From the NCBI GenBank assembly GCA_035502995.1, contig DATJTW010000123.1, positions 27,058 through 91,057 of the forward strand: a DNA stretch of 64,000 bases, written 5' to 3'. Position 1 is the first letter of the stretch; the number at the start of each line of letters is the position of its first letter. The stretch is from CADEED01 sp035502995. Lineage in GTDB: Bacteria; Pseudomonadota; Gammaproteobacteria; Steroidobacterales; Steroidobacteraceae. The position numbers were made by a program, and so were the translations under genes. Below, in pieces: positions 43,641 through 52,074 of this stretch. Under the pieces are notes generated by a model, which saw only the letters and a program-made list of their open reading frames with translations, was not told the origin of the DNA and made no database searches.

Positions 43641-44382
43641 CCGGTGCCTCGGCGCCCGCATCCTTCGCGGCAGTCGACTCCGGCAGCGCGGCCGATCCGT
43701 TCTCCGACCCGAGCAGGCCGAGCAGCGCCATGCGGCGCGAGATCGGGCCCGAATATTCGCTGTGCGCGACCACGTAGTTCGCGAGACTGGCGTTCTGCGC
43801 CAGGTTCGTCTGCGTGGACGGCGCCGGCGTGGTGTAGCGGTCCGGTTCGCGACCGTTCGACGACAGGGCGACACGTTCCGGCTGTACGGCGGCGCCGGCG
43901 GTCACGGCCGCGGGTTCCGGCGTGAGGACGATGCTCTGCGTCGGCGTGGCCGCGTTCTCGGCGAGCATCTCGCCCGAATCACCGCCCTGCACGCGCAGGA
44001 AAAGGATGGCAGCAGCTGCGACGCTCGCCGCGATACCGACGCCGGCCAGCGGACGCGTGAACCGCGCCCAGCGACGCGTCGACGCGCGACGCAGGACTTC
44101 GGCGGGAACCACGGCCGCCGTGCGCGCGTTGGTCGAGCCGACGTCCGCGCCGTCACCGTAGACCGGTTCCGCGGCGATGGTCGACTGGACGCGCCAGGCC
44201 ACGCGGTCGTGCAGCGCAACGCCGCGCTCCGCGCGGATGGCGGCGCCGATCATGGAGTAACGGGACCATTGGGAACGCAGGGCTTCATCGCGCGACAGGC
44301 GGCGCGCGATCAACTCGCACTCGCCTCCGGGCAATTCGCCGTCGAACATCGCGGAGAGCTGGCTGTCGAGCTCTTCGTTCAT
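43630..44382 (-). CDS. rseA: Anti-sigma-E factor RseA/MucA
   Basis: This 250-residue inner-membrane protein sequesters RpoE and is cut by DegS/RseP-type proteases. The N-terminal anti-sigma domain reads EELDSQLSAMFDGELPGGE and LSRDEALRSQWSRYSMIGAAIR. One transmembrane helix (GVGIASVAAAAILFL region) follows at about 120, then a periplasmic domain rich in Ala and Thr. It overlaps rpoE by four bases (ATGA). Confidence 0.94.
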   Translation of the reverse strand: MNEELDSQLSAMFDGELPGGECELIARRLSRDEALRSQWSRYSMIGAAIRAERGVALHDRVAWRVQSTIAAEPVYGDGADVGSTNARTAAVVPAEVLRRASTRRWARFTRPLAGVGIAASVAAAAILFLRVQGGDSGEMLAENAATPTQSIVLTPEPAAVTAGAAVQPERVALSSNGREPDRYTTPAPSTQTNLAQNASLANYVVAHSEYSGPISRRMALLGLLGSENGSAALPESTAAKDAGAEAPDAP

Positions 44383-44987
44383 ACCATTTCCTCTGTACGG
44401 CCCAGGCCGCCTTCGAACACTTCACGCAGGCGTTTGTCGATCGCCTCGCGTGCTCTGAAAATCCGCGAACGCACGGTGCCGACGGGGCATTCCATGGCGG
44501 CCGCAATCTCTTCGTAACTCAGGCCATCGAGCTCGCGCAGCACGATGGCCGTCTTGAGCTCTTCAGGCAACGCATCGATCGCAGAGTTCACGATGCCGCG
44601 AATTTCTTCCGTGAGGGCCATGCCCTCCGGCGTATCGGGATCCTGGAGCTTCGTCTGCACGCCGTGCGATTCCTCGGGGTCCGTCAGGTCCAGGTCGTAG
44701 CGGATCGGACTGCGATCGCGGGACGCGAGGCTGTTCTTGGCCGTGTTGATGGCGATGCGGTACATCCAGGTGTAGAAGGCGCTGTCACCGCGAAACTGCG
44801 GCAGGGCCCGATACGCCTTGATGAAGGCTTCCTGTGCGATGTCTTCCGCTTCCGCGGGATTCCGCACGTAACGCAACACCAGCTTCACCACCTTGTGCTG
44901 GTACTTGCGCACCAGCAGGTCGAACGCGCTCTTGTCTCCGCGCTGCACGCGCTTGACGAGGACCAGGTCACTTTCTTCGGCCGTCAC
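44379..44987 (-). CDS. rpoE: RNA polymerase sigma-E factor (RpoE/AlgU)
   Basis: A 202-residue ECF sigma factor. Region 2 (YQHKVVKLVLRYVRNPAEAE, GDSAFYTWMYRIAINTAKN) and region 4 (LKTAIVLRELDGLSYEEI, CPVGTVRSRIFRAREA) are complete and match the RpoE/AlgU group. It controls envelope stress genes. A sigma-E-like promoter lies 29 bp upstream, so the gene probably autoregulates with rseA and rseB. mucD/degP is not adjacent here. Confidence 0.97.
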   Translation of the reverse strand: MTAEESDLVLVKRVQRGDKSAFDLLVRKYQHKVVKLVLRYVRNPAEAEDIAQEAFIKAYRALPQFRGDSAFYTWMYRIAINTAKNSLASRDRSPIRYDLDLTDPEESHGVQTKLQDPDTPEGMALTEEIRGIVNSAIDALPEELKTAIVLRELDGLSYEEIAAAMECPVGTVRSRIFRAREAIDKRLREVFEGGLGRTEEMV

Positions 44988-45015
44988 CGGAGCACTCCGG
45001 CGCCGAACTGGCTGA

Positions 45016-45044
45016 ATAGACCCTGAACGCGGTCGAAAGTTTCC
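45016..45044 (-). promoter_or_regulatory. Sigma-E-type autoregulatory promoter upstream of rpoE
   Basis: On the minus strand GGAAACTT (45044-45037) and TCTAT (45020-45016) are spaced by 16 bp. This fits the GGAACTT-N16-TCTGA sigma-E pattern. It lies 29 bp before the rpoE start codon. Confidence 0.6.
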
Positions 45045-45092
45045 CCTTCCCGCGGGTCTAATCGAATGATTTTCAACGCTGCGTGACGCACT

Positions 45093-45587
45093 TCATACCT
45101 TGGGCCGGGATGGTAGCAGCTCCCCCCGGACGAGGTGCCGGCTGAGCCTGCGGAACGCTACCGGGTCCTGACGGCCCGCGTCGATCAGGACGACCCGGGA
45201 TCCACCCGGGGTCGTGAACCAGAGCACCCACAGACCGCCGGCGCCGAGCCGGAAAGACGCGGCCGTCATCGCCGCCGGCGAGCGGCGGCGAGCCGGTCCC
45301 AGCCGCAGGCGCCATTTCCCCTCCGCCTCCCACTCGAGACCGCGCACCGCGCGTCCGCCCCGCAGCAGGACGGTGGAGCGCAGCGCCCGGAGATTCGGCA
45401 GGCCGAGGGCCAGGCAGAGCGCGACCCGGACCGCGAGGGGTCCGGTGACGCCGGCGAGCAGCGCCCCTGCACAGGCGGCCAGCCACAGCAGCCAGGCGGC
45501 GGCCAGTCGGCCCGATGGCTGGAGCTCAATTCGCCCGCAGCAGCGCGCGGCACAGCGCCGCGTGGCGCGGGTCGGAGGGGACGTCAC
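45093..45587 (-). CDS. ygfX: YgfX/CptA-like membrane protein
   Basis: A 164-residue protein with two transmembrane segments (AAAWLLWLAACAGALLA and GPLAVRVALCLALGLP) after RIELQPSGRL, typical of YgfX. E. coli CptA (YgfX) is a membrane protein proposed to target MreB and FtsZ and to form a toxin-antitoxin-like pair with SdhE (CptB). The start ATG 45587 overlaps sdhE by ~62 bp, as in the E. coli pair. No better start codon exists upstream of the conserved RIELQPS. Confidence 0.82.
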   Translation of the reverse strand: MTSPPTRATRRCAARCCGRIELQPSGRLAAAWLLWLAACAGALLAGVTGPLAVRVALCLALGLPNLRALRSTVLLRGGRAVRGLEWEAEGKWRLRLGPARRRSPAAMTAASFRLGAGGLWVLWFTTPGGSRVVLIDAGRQDPVAFRRLSRHLVRGELLPSRPKV

Positions 45588-45780
45588 CCGCGAGCAGATA
45601 ACGCGCGATGTCGGGGTCCGGCAACTCGAGAAATTCGACGAAGGCGGCGAGTTCGTCGCTGGACGCCGTGGGCAGGTGCTCGCGCACGTAAGGCACCAGA
45701 AGCAGATCGAGCTCCTTCATGCCGCGGCGGCAGCGCCACTCGAGCTTGCGGAGATCCTCCGCCGGCAGCGGCGTGTCCAA
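45526..45780 (-). CDS. sdhE: Succinate dehydrogenase assembly factor SdhE
   Basis: SdhE (YgfY, DUF339) helps attach FAD to SdhA and FrdA. The 84-residue protein shows RKLEWRCRRGMKELDLLL, with the conserved RGxxE. It starts directly after the sdhB stop with no spacing. With SdhAF4 at the operon's other end, two flavinylation/assembly factors are encoded together. Confidence 0.94.
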   Translation of the reverse strand: MDTPLPAEDLRKLEWRCRRGMKELDLLLVPYVREHLPTASSDELAAFVEFLELPDPDIARYLLAGDVPSDPRHAALCRALLRAN

Positions 45781-46569
45781 TCAGTGCTGGCGATCGACCA
45801 TCATCTTCTTGATCTCGGCGATCGCCTTCGCCGGGTTGAGGTCCTTCGGACAGGCCTCGGTGCAATTCATGATGGTGTGGCAGCGATACAGGCGGAACGG
45901 ATCCTCGAGCTCGTCGAGCCGCTCGCCGGTGGCTTCGTCGCGCGAGTCGATGATCCAGCGATACGCGGCGAGCAGCGCCGCGGGGCCGAGATAGCGGTCA
46001 CTGTTCCACCAGTAGCTGGGGCAGGACGTCGAACAGCAGGCGCAGAGGATGCAGGCCGACGGACGGTCGATCTTCTCCTGGTCTTCCTTCGACTGCGGAC
46101 GCTCGCGGTCCGGCGGCGCCGGTGTGCGCGTCTGCAGCCACGGCTTCACGGCCGCGTACTGCGCGTAGAAATTCGTGAGGTCGGGCACGAGATCCTTCAC
46201 CACCGGCATGTGCGGCAGTGGATAGATCTTCACGTCGCCCTTCACCTCGTCGCAGGACTTCGTGCAGGCGAGCGTATTGGTACCGCCGATGTTCATCGCG
46301 CAGCTGCCACAGATTCCCTCGCGACAGGAACGGCGGAACGTCAGCGTCGAGTCGACCTCGTTCTTGATCTTGAGCAACGCGTCGAGAACCATGGGGCCGC
46401 AGGCATCCATGTCCACTTCGTACGTGTCCATCCGCGGGTTCTGGCCGGAGTCCGGATCGAAGCGGTAGATGACGAACTTGCGGACGCGTTTCGCACCCGC
46501 GGCCGCCTTGTGCGTCTTGCCGGCGGCCTTGTCGATCTTCGAATTGGCGGGCAGCGTCAGTTCAACCAT
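45781..46569 (-). CDS. sdhB: Succinate dehydrogenase iron-sulfur subunit
   Basis: SdhB passes electrons from FAD to quinone. The 262-residue protein has the 2Fe-2S motif (CREGICGSCAMNIGG plus LAC), the 4Fe-4S motif (CILCACCSTSCP) and the 3Fe-4S motif (CHTIMNCTEACPKDLNP). A Lys/Ala-rich N-terminal extension (DKAAGKTHKAAAGAKRV) precedes the domain. It starts 12 bp after sdhA. Confidence 0.97.
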   Translation of the reverse strand: MVELTLPANSKIDKAAGKTHKAAAGAKRVRKFVIYRFDPDSGQNPRMDTYEVDMDACGPMVLDALLKIKNEVDSTLTFRRSCREGICGSCAMNIGGTNTLACTKSCDEVKGDVKIYPLPHMPVVKDLVPDLTNFYAQYAAVKPWLQTRTPAPPDRERPQSKEDQEKIDRPSACILCACCSTSCPSYWWNSDRYLGPAALLAAYRWIIDSRDEATGERLDELEDPFRLYRCHTIMNCTEACPKDLNPAKAIAEIKKMMVDRQH

Positions 46570-46581
46570 GGGTGGGACTCA

Positions 46582-48369
46582 TTAATAAGTGCGCGCCTTC
46601 GGCGGGATCGGCTCGACGTCCGTCGTCAGCGTGTTCATGTGCACCGGCCGGTATTCGATGCGCGTCTTGCCCGCGGCGTCGACCCAGCACAACGTGTGTT
46701 TCTGCCAGTTCGCGTCGTCGCGATTCTGGAAATCCTCGCGCGCGTGCGCGCCGCGGCTCTCGGTGCGGTTCGCGGCGCTGACGATGGTCGCCGTGGCCTG
46801 GCCGAGCAGGTTGTCGAGCTCGATGGTCTCGATGAGATCCGTGTTCCAGACGAGGCTGCGATCGTTCACGCGCACGTCCGGGAACGTCGCGAAGGTCTTC
46901 GCCAGCGCGTCGACGCCTTCCTGCAGCGTCTTGCCGGTGCGGAACACCGCGGCGTCGCGCTGCATCGTCTTCTGCATCTCGAGGCGGATCTCCGCCGTCG
47001 GGCGCGAACCCTTCGAATTGCGCAATTTGTCGAGCCGCGCCACCGCGAAATCGCCGGCGTCCTTCGCGAACGGCGCATGGCGCTGCCCGGGTTTGACGAC
47101 GGTGGCGGCATGGCGGCCGGCCTCGCGGCCGAACACGACGAGATCGAGCAGCGAATTGCTGCCGAGCCGGTTCGCGCCGTGCACGCTGACGCAGGCGGCT
47201 TCGCCGACCGCCATCAGGCCCGGCACCACGCTGTCGGGGTTGCCGTCCTTGAACGTGACGACTTCGCCGTGCACGTTGCAGGGCACGCCACCCATGTTGT
47301 AGTGGACCGTGGGCAGCACCGGGATCGGATCCTTGTTCACGTCGACGCCGGCAAAGATGCGCGCGGTCTCGGCGATGCCGGGTAGTTTGGCGTGGATGGT
47401 CTCGGGGCCGAGGTGCTCGAGGTGCAGGAAGATGTGGTCCTTCTGCTTGCCGACGCCGCGGCCTTCGCGGATCTCGATGGTCATCGAGCGCGAGACGACG
47501 TCGCGCGATGCGAGGTCCTTGGCGTTCGGCGCATACCGCTCCATGAAGCGGTCGCCGTCGGAGTTCGTGAGGTAACCGCCCTCGCCGCGCGAGCCTTCGG
47601 TGATGAGGCAACCCGAGCCGTAGATGCCGGTGGGATGGAACTGCACGAACTCCATGTCCTGCATCGGCAGGCCGGCGCGCAGTGCCATGCCGCCGCCGTC
47701 ACCCGTGCAGGTGTGCGCGGACGTGCAGGAGAAATACGCGCGGCCGTATCCGCCGGTCGCGAGGATCACGGTGTGGGCGCGATAGCGATGCAGCTTGCCG
47801 GTCGCCATGTCCAGGGCGACGACGCCGCGGCAGGCGCCGTTCTCCATGATGAGATCGAGCGCGAAGTACTCGATGAAGAACTCGGCGTTGTTCTTGATCG
47901 ACTGCTGGTACAGCGTGTGCAGCATCGCGTGCCCGGTGCGGTCCGCCGCGGCGCAGGTGCGCTGCGCGATGCCCTTGCCGTAGTTCGTGGTCATGCCGCC
48001 GAACGGCCGCTGGTAGATGCGGCCGTCGTCGGTGCGCGAGAACGGCACGCCGTAATGTTCGAGCTCGATGACCGCGGCCGGCGCCTCCTTGCACATGAAC
48101 TCGATCGCGTCCTGGTCGCCGAGCCAGTCCGAGCCCTTGATCGTGTCGTAGAAGTGGAAACGCCAGTCGTCCTCACCCATGTTGCCGAGCGCGGCGGAGA
48201 TGCCGCCCTGCGCGGCCACCGTGTGGCTGCGCGTCGGGAAGACCTTCGTCAGGCAGGCGGTAGATAGCCCGGCTTCCGCCAGGCCGAGCGTCGCGCGCAA
48301 GCCCGCGCCGCCGGCACCCACGACCACGACGTCGTAGGTGTGATCGATGAATTCGTAGTCTTTGCTCAT
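46582..48369 (-). CDS. sdhA: Succinate dehydrogenase flavoprotein subunit
   Basis: SdhA oxidises succinate with covalent FAD. The 595-residue protein has the FAD-binding VVVVGAGGAGLRATL, FAD-linking His49 in TRSHTVAAQGGI, and the active HPTGIYGSGCLITEGSRGEG region. Length is typical. It lies 13 bp after sdhD. Confidence 0.98.
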   Translation of the reverse strand: MSKDYEFIDHTYDVVVVGAGGAGLRATLGLAEAGLSTACLTKVFPTRSHTVAAQGGISAALGNMGEDDWRFHFYDTIKGSDWLGDQDAIEFMCKEAPAAVIELEHYGVPFSRTDDGRIYQRPFGGMTTNYGKGIAQRTCAAADRTGHAMLHTLYQQSIKNNAEFFIEYFALDLIMENGACRGVVALDMATGKLHRYRAHTVILATGGYGRAYFSCTSAHTCTGDGGGMALRAGLPMQDMEFVQFHPTGIYGSGCLITEGSRGEGGYLTNSDGDRFMERYAPNAKDLASRDVVSRSMTIEIREGRGVGKQKDHIFLHLEHLGPETIHAKLPGIAETARIFAGVDVNKDPIPVLPTVHYNMGGVPCNVHGEVVTFKDGNPDSVVPGLMAVGEAACVSVHGANRLGSNSLLDLVVFGREAGRHAATVVKPGQRHAPFAKDAGDFAVARLDKLRNSKGSRPTAEIRLEMQKTMQRDAAVFRTGKTLQEGVDALAKTFATFPDVRVNDRSLVWNTDLIETIELDNLLGQATATIVSAANRTESRGAHAREDFQNRDDANWQKHTLCWVDAAGKTRIEYRPVHMNTLTTDVEPIPPKARTY

Positions 48370-48382
48370 GGTGTCCGGAGAA

Positions 48383-48760
48383 TCACGCCAGCGCCATGCG
48401 CAGGATGGCGAACAGGCCGGCCGCCGCGGCCGCGATGTGGATGAACGTCGACAGCAGCAACAGCGTGGTCTTGCCGCCCTTGCCGTGCACGTAGTCCTCG
48501 ATGACCACCTGCACGCCGAGCTTCGAGTGCCAGGCCAGCGTGACGACCAGCAGCGACGCGAGCACCGCGATCCACGGCTGACCCAGCCAGCCGCGCATCG
48601 CGTCGTACGACTGCAGCTGCTTGCCGAGCAGCGAGATCGCGAACCACGCCGTCAGCGGCAGCAAGGCGACCGCCGTGACGCGCTGGACCCACCAGTGGCC
48701 GACACCGTCGCCGGCGGAACCCTTGCCGAGCACGCGGCCGAGCGGCGTGCGCAGGCTCAC
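48383..48760 (-). CDS. sdhD: Succinate dehydrogenase membrane anchor subunit
   Basis: A 125-residue protein with three helices (VTAVALLPLTAWFAISLLG, WIAVLASLLVVTLAWHSKLG and LLLLSTFIHIAAAAAGLFAI). WHSKLGVQVVIEDYVH carries the conserved heme/quinone-site residues. The start GTG 48760 shares bases with the sdhC stop (GTGA). An ATG further upstream would overlap sdhC deeply. Confidence 0.93.
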   Translation of the reverse strand: MSLRTPLGRVLGKGSAGDGVGHWWVQRVTAVALLPLTAWFAISLLGKQLQSYDAMRGWLGQPWIAVLASLLVVTLAWHSKLGVQVVIEDYVHGKGGKTTLLLLSTFIHIAAAAAGLFAILRMALA

Positions 48761-49152
48761 GGCGTCACCGCCATGGCACGGCAGCCGAACCAGACGATCA
48801 GCGCCGTCAGCACGAGCGCGGCAACGATGACCAGCGCGGCGCTGCGCCTGGCCTGCGCGCGTTCGAGACCGCGGCCGGTGTCCCAGACGAGATGGCGGAT
48901 GCCGTTGCAGAAATGGAAGACGAACGCGAAGGTGAATCCGACCAGAAGTAGTTTGGCCAGCGGCGTCGACAGGCACGTCATCGCGCGTGCATAGGCTTCG
49001 GGACCCGAGGCCAGCGCCATCAGCCACCACACAAGCGCGAGGAAACCGAACGCGGCGGCGACGCCCGTGATCCGGTGCAGGATCGACAGCGACATCGTGT
49101 ACATGAACTTGTACACGCCGAGATGCGGGGACAGTGGACGGGGCTGACTCAA
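48757..49152 (-). CDS. sdhC: Succinate dehydrogenase cytochrome b556 subunit
   Basis: A 131-residue protein beginning SQPRPLSPHLGVYKF, with the SILHRITGVAAAFGF and FVFHFCNGIRHLVWDTG segments that carry quinone-site Ser/Arg and a heme-ligand His. Three helices are predicted. It starts 9 bp after the sdhAF4-like stop. Confidence 0.95.
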   Translation of the reverse strand: MSQPRPLSPHLGVYKFMYTMSLSILHRITGVAAAFGFLALVWWLMALASGPEAYARAMTCLSTPLAKLLLVGFTFAFVFHFCNGIRHLVWDTGRGLERAQARRSAALVIVAALVLTALIVWFGCRAMAVTP

Positions 49153-49161
49153 GCGCGACTC

Positions 49162-49356
49162 CTAGAAATCCACGCAGCGGCCCTTGCGTTCCCAGTCGCC
49201 GTAACGCGTGGGCTCGGGTCCGGAGGGACCGCCGATCTCGGGCCGGCGCGGCGGGCCGGTTTCGGCTGCGGGTGTTGCCTGTCCGTTGATCGCCCGCACA
49301 TCGCCTGCAGCAGGTGCGGGCGCGGAATTCGTGGCTTCGGGCTGGACATTCGGCAC
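49162..49356 (-). CDS. sdhAF4: Succinate dehydrogenase assembly factor 4 (DUF1674)
   Basis: A 64-residue protein whose last residues (GPEPTRYGDWERKGRCVDF) match the C-terminus of SDHAF4/DUF1674 proteins, which bind free SdhA and promote its joining to SdhB. The N-terminal half is a flexible Pro/Ala-rich tail. The GTG 49356 is the likely start: the longer open frame above it is antisense to ygfZ and lacks conservation. It leads the sdhAF4-sdhC-sdhD-sdhA-sdhB-sdhE-ygfX operon. Confidence 0.85.
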   Translation of the reverse strand: MPNVQPEATNSAPAPAAGDVRAINGQATPAAETGPPRRPEIGGPSGPEPTRYGDWERKGRCVDF

Positions 49357-49364
49357 GGGCCCGA

Positions 49365-49377
49365 ATTCTGCCAGAAT
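49365..49377. promoter_or_regulatory. Palindrome between ygfZ and the sdh operon
   Basis: ATTCTG-C-CAGAAT is a perfect 13-bp palindrome 9 bp before the sdhAF4 start and 41 bp before the ygfZ start. It could be an operator for the divergent genes; no known regulator site was matched. Confidence 0.35.
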
Positions 49378-49417
49378 CGCCCGCCCCGGACCACTCGAAA
49401 CCCTTTCAAAAACAAAG

Positions 49418-50284
49418 ATGAGCACCCTGGAAAACGTGGATCTCCGCGCGGGCGACGGCGGCCTGGGCGTACTGGCCTTCCGCGGACCCGATGCCGCGCG
49501 CTTCCTGCAGGGCCAGTTGTCGGCCGACGTGGAGAATCTCGCGTCCGGTGCGAGCACGCTGGCCGGCCTGCACAACCCGCAGGGCCGCGCGATCGCCCTG
49601 CTCACGCTGGCGCGGCTCTCGCCCGAAGACATCTTCGCGGTCCTGCCGCGCGAACTGCTCGCGACGGTGACCGGGAAACTGCGCAAGTTCGTGTTCCGCG
49701 CCAAGGTGCGCATCGAGGAGTCGACGCTGCAGCCGATCGGCGCGCCGGCCGGTGGCGATCCGCACGGCTCGTACGCATTCCGCTGGGGCGATCGCCAGCT
49801 GCTGCTGGCGGCCCGCGAGATCGAATGCGCGGGCGACGTCTCGTCGTGGCACCTCGCCGATCTGCGCCAGGGTTTCCCGCAGGTCTATGCCGCGACCAGC
49901 GAGGCGTTCGTCGCGCAGATGCTGAACCTCGACTTGTTAGGCGCGGTCGCGTTCGACAAGGGCTGTTACACCGGGCAGGAGGTCATCGCCCGCGCGCACT
50001 ACCGCGGCCGCGTGAAGCGCCGGCTGCAGCGCTGGCTGAACGCCACTGGCACCGAGCTGAAACCCGGCGACACGGCGCGCGGTCCGGATGGACGCTCGCT
50101 GGCGGTCGTGCGGGTGGCGCGTGTGGAGTCGGGCCAGGAGATTCTCGCCGTCGGCGCATTCGGCCCGGCGACCGCCGCCGCCGAAACGCGGGCGCCCGGC
50201 GCCGAGGTTGCAGACACGGGCGCGACGGAGTCCGCGGTTGCGGTCGAAGGGCCGTTGCCGCTGCCCTATTCCCTGCCCGAGTAG
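49418..50284 (+). CDS. ygfZ: tRNA-modifying/iron-sulfur assembly protein YgfZ
   Basis: YgfZ is a folate-binding protein that supports iron-sulfur enzymes. The 288-residue protein has the signature FDKGCYTGQEVIARAHYRG. The start ATG 49418 gives STLENVDLRAGDG; the frame is open further up but it is antisense to sdhAF4. The divergent placement next to the sdhE operon mirrors E. coli, and it fits SDH being an iron-sulfur enzyme. Confidence 0.93.
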   Translation: MSTLENVDLRAGDGGLGVLAFRGPDAARFLQGQLSADVENLASGASTLAGLHNPQGRAIALLTLARLSPEDIFAVLPRELLATVTGKLRKFVFRAKVRIEESTLQPIGAPAGGDPHGSYAFRWGDRQLLLAAREIECAGDVSSWHLADLRQGFPQVYAATSEAFVAQMLNLDLLGAVAFDKGCYTGQEVIARAHYRGRVKRRLQRWLNATGTELKPGDTARGPDGRSLAVVRVARVESGQEILAVGAFGPATAAAETRAPGAEVADTGATESAVAVEGPLPLPYSLPE

Positions 50285-51157
50285 CTAGCGGCGCGCGAAC
50301 GACACCAGGATCTGCGCGTACTCCGCGGCGCGCGCCGGCGTGAGCACCGGGTGGTTGCCCTCGAACTTGTGGCCGCGCGAATTGCGCGCGCGTTCGAGCG
50401 CGCGGTTGTAGGCCGGCGCGAGCACGTCGGCATCGGAAGTCATGACCAGCACGCGCTGCGACACCTCGCCGAGGCGCGCGAGCACGTCGTAGGCCGGCTT
50501 CGCGTTCTTCGCGTCGGCTTCGGCACCGGCGTTGATCGCGTCGAAGCCGAGCTCGAGATAGTCGCGCGTGTATTCGAGCACCAGCGGCAACGTCTCGGGC
50601 GTGAGCTCGAACGACGGATCCCATTCCTTCAGCGTGCGCAGCATCACGTCGAACGCGAAGCTGCGATGGCCGCCGTCGTCGGCGAGCTTCGGCGACAACC
50701 CGCCGGTCGGGAACTGCATCTTGCGCAGCTCTTCGGGCGCGAGGCCGGGGACGCCGTCGAGCACCGCGCCGGTGACCTGCGCGGGCGAGGCTAACAACAT
50801 CTCGACGGCGATCGACGCGGAGAACCGTCCGCCGACCACCGTGTACGGCACGGTGTGCAGCGAGCCGCAGGCCTCGAGCACGTCCTGCGCGTACTGCTGC
50901 ACGGTCCAGTTGCGGTTCTTCTTGTGCGAGCGGCCGGTGCCGGCGATGTCGAAGGCGATGGCGCGGAAGCCGGCGCGCGCGAGATGCGGCATCAGCGCGT
51001 CATACATGCGTCCGCTGGCCGGCAGCCAGGGCAGCAGCACGATGTCGGGTCCGGCACCGCAGGCGCGGAAATGCAGCTGGCCCGTGAGCGTGTCCGCGAA
51101 GCCGAAGCGCATCGGCATGACCGCGCGATCGTGAGCAACCCCGGTTCTCTCTCTCAT
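50285..51157 (-). CDS. Alpha/beta-hydrolase fold protein lacking the nucleophile
   Basis: A 290-residue protein with the alpha/beta-hydrolase fold (FRAIAFDIAGTGRS, VLVMTSDADVLAP and a late His in FEGNHPVLTP). The nucleophile elbow, normally G-x-S-x-G, reads G109-G-R111-F-S113 in TVVGGRFSASIA, so the catalytic Ser is Arg. The protein may be a non-enzymatic relative or use another residue. It is alone on its strand and divergent from nothing; it converges on ygfZ with adjacent stops. Confidence 0.85.
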   Translation of the reverse strand: MRERTGVAHDRAVMPMRFGFADTLTGQLHFRACGAGPDIVLLPWLPASGRMYDALMPHLARAGFRAIAFDIAGTGRSHKKNRNWTVQQYAQDVLEACGSLHTVPYTVVGGRFSASIAVEMLLASPAQVTGAVLDGVPGLAPEELRKMQFPTGGLSPKLADDGGHRSFAFDVMLRTLKEWDPSFELTPETLPLVLEYTRDYLELGFDAINAGAEADAKNAKPAYDVLARLGEVSQRVLVMTSDADVLAPAYNRALERARNSRGHKFEGNHPVLTPARAAEYAQILVSFARR

Positions 51158-51253
51158 CCAGCCTTCCCTTGTTCGTGTTCTTGCACCGGCCGACCCGCCG
51201 GGGCGCCAAGTGTAACCGGCTTATGGAAAGTCTCTAAATCGGAATGCGGGAAT

Positions 51254-52072
51254 CTACAGATCGATGATCTCGACGTCCTTCGCCGCGATCGAAGAACCGA
51301 GAAACCGGGCGCCGACACGCGCGAAGCGATCCGGGCTGTCGGTGGCCATCAGGACGAGATTTCCGGCGCTGGTGCCGGCGGTCGCGAGCCGCCGCACGTC
51401 GAGCTCGGCGCGCGTGGCCTTCGCCGTAGTCGCCGCCGAATCCACGACGCGGCGCATCGGTCCGAGGCGCGCCGAGATGGCGCCGGCGAGCAGCGGAAAA
51501 TGCGTGCAGCCCAGCACGACCGTATCGACGCGCGCATCGAGGTGCGCGAGATAACGTTCGGTCACGGCGTCCACGGCCGCGCCCTCGCTCCAGCCCTCCT
51601 CGGCCAGTGCGACGAAGATCTGGCAGGCGATCTGCGTGACGTGCGCGCCCGGTCGCAACGCGTGGATGGCGCGCATGTAGGCGCCGCCCTGCACCGTGCC
51701 TTCCGTCGCGAGCACCGCGATGCGGCCACTCGCCGAGGCGTCGGTCGCGGCGCGGGCGCCCGGCTCGATCACGCCGATGACCGGCAATTCCGGGAATTTC
51801 GCGCGCAGCGCCGGCAGTGCCGACGCCGAAGCCGTGTTGCAGGCGACGACCAGCGCCTTGATTCCGCGCGCCACCAGCGCCTCGGCGGCACGCACCGAGT
51901 ACCGCGCGACGGTCTCGGCACTCTTCGTCCCGTACGGCAGGCGCGCGGTGTCGCCGAGATACAGGAAGTCCTCGGCTGGCAGATCCACCTGCAGCGCGCG
52001 CAGCACCGTCAGGCCACCGACACCGGAATCAAAGACGCCGATGGGCGCGAGGCTGCTGCCGGCGCCGGCCAC
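51254..52072 (-). CDS. murI: Glutamate racemase MurI
   Basis: MurI makes D-glutamate for peptidoglycan. The 272-residue protein has IGVFDSGVGGLTVLRAL, VVACNTASASALP with the first catalytic Cys and VVLGCTHFPLLAG with the second. Start GTG 52072 is two bases after the lysS stop, so it is the last gene of lysS-murI. Confidence 0.95.
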   Translation of the reverse strand: MAGAGSSLAPIGVFDSGVGGLTVLRALQVDLPAEDFLYLGDTARLPYGTKSAETVARYSVRAAEALVARGIKALVVACNTASASALPALRAKFPELPVIGVIEPGARAATDASASGRIAVLATEGTVQGGAYMRAIHALRPGAHVTQIACQIFVALAEEGWSEGAAVDAVTERYLAHLDARVDTVVLGCTHFPLLAGAISARLGPMRRVVDSAATTAKATRAELDVRRLATAGTSAGNLVLMATDSPDRFARVGARFLGSSIAAKDVEIIDL

Positions 52073-52074
52073 GC

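Noticed and set aside
49149..49415. 88-codon minus-strand frame next to sdhC
   Set aside because: It is a shadow of the true SdhAF4 frame, which ends with the conserved YGDWERKGRC segment.
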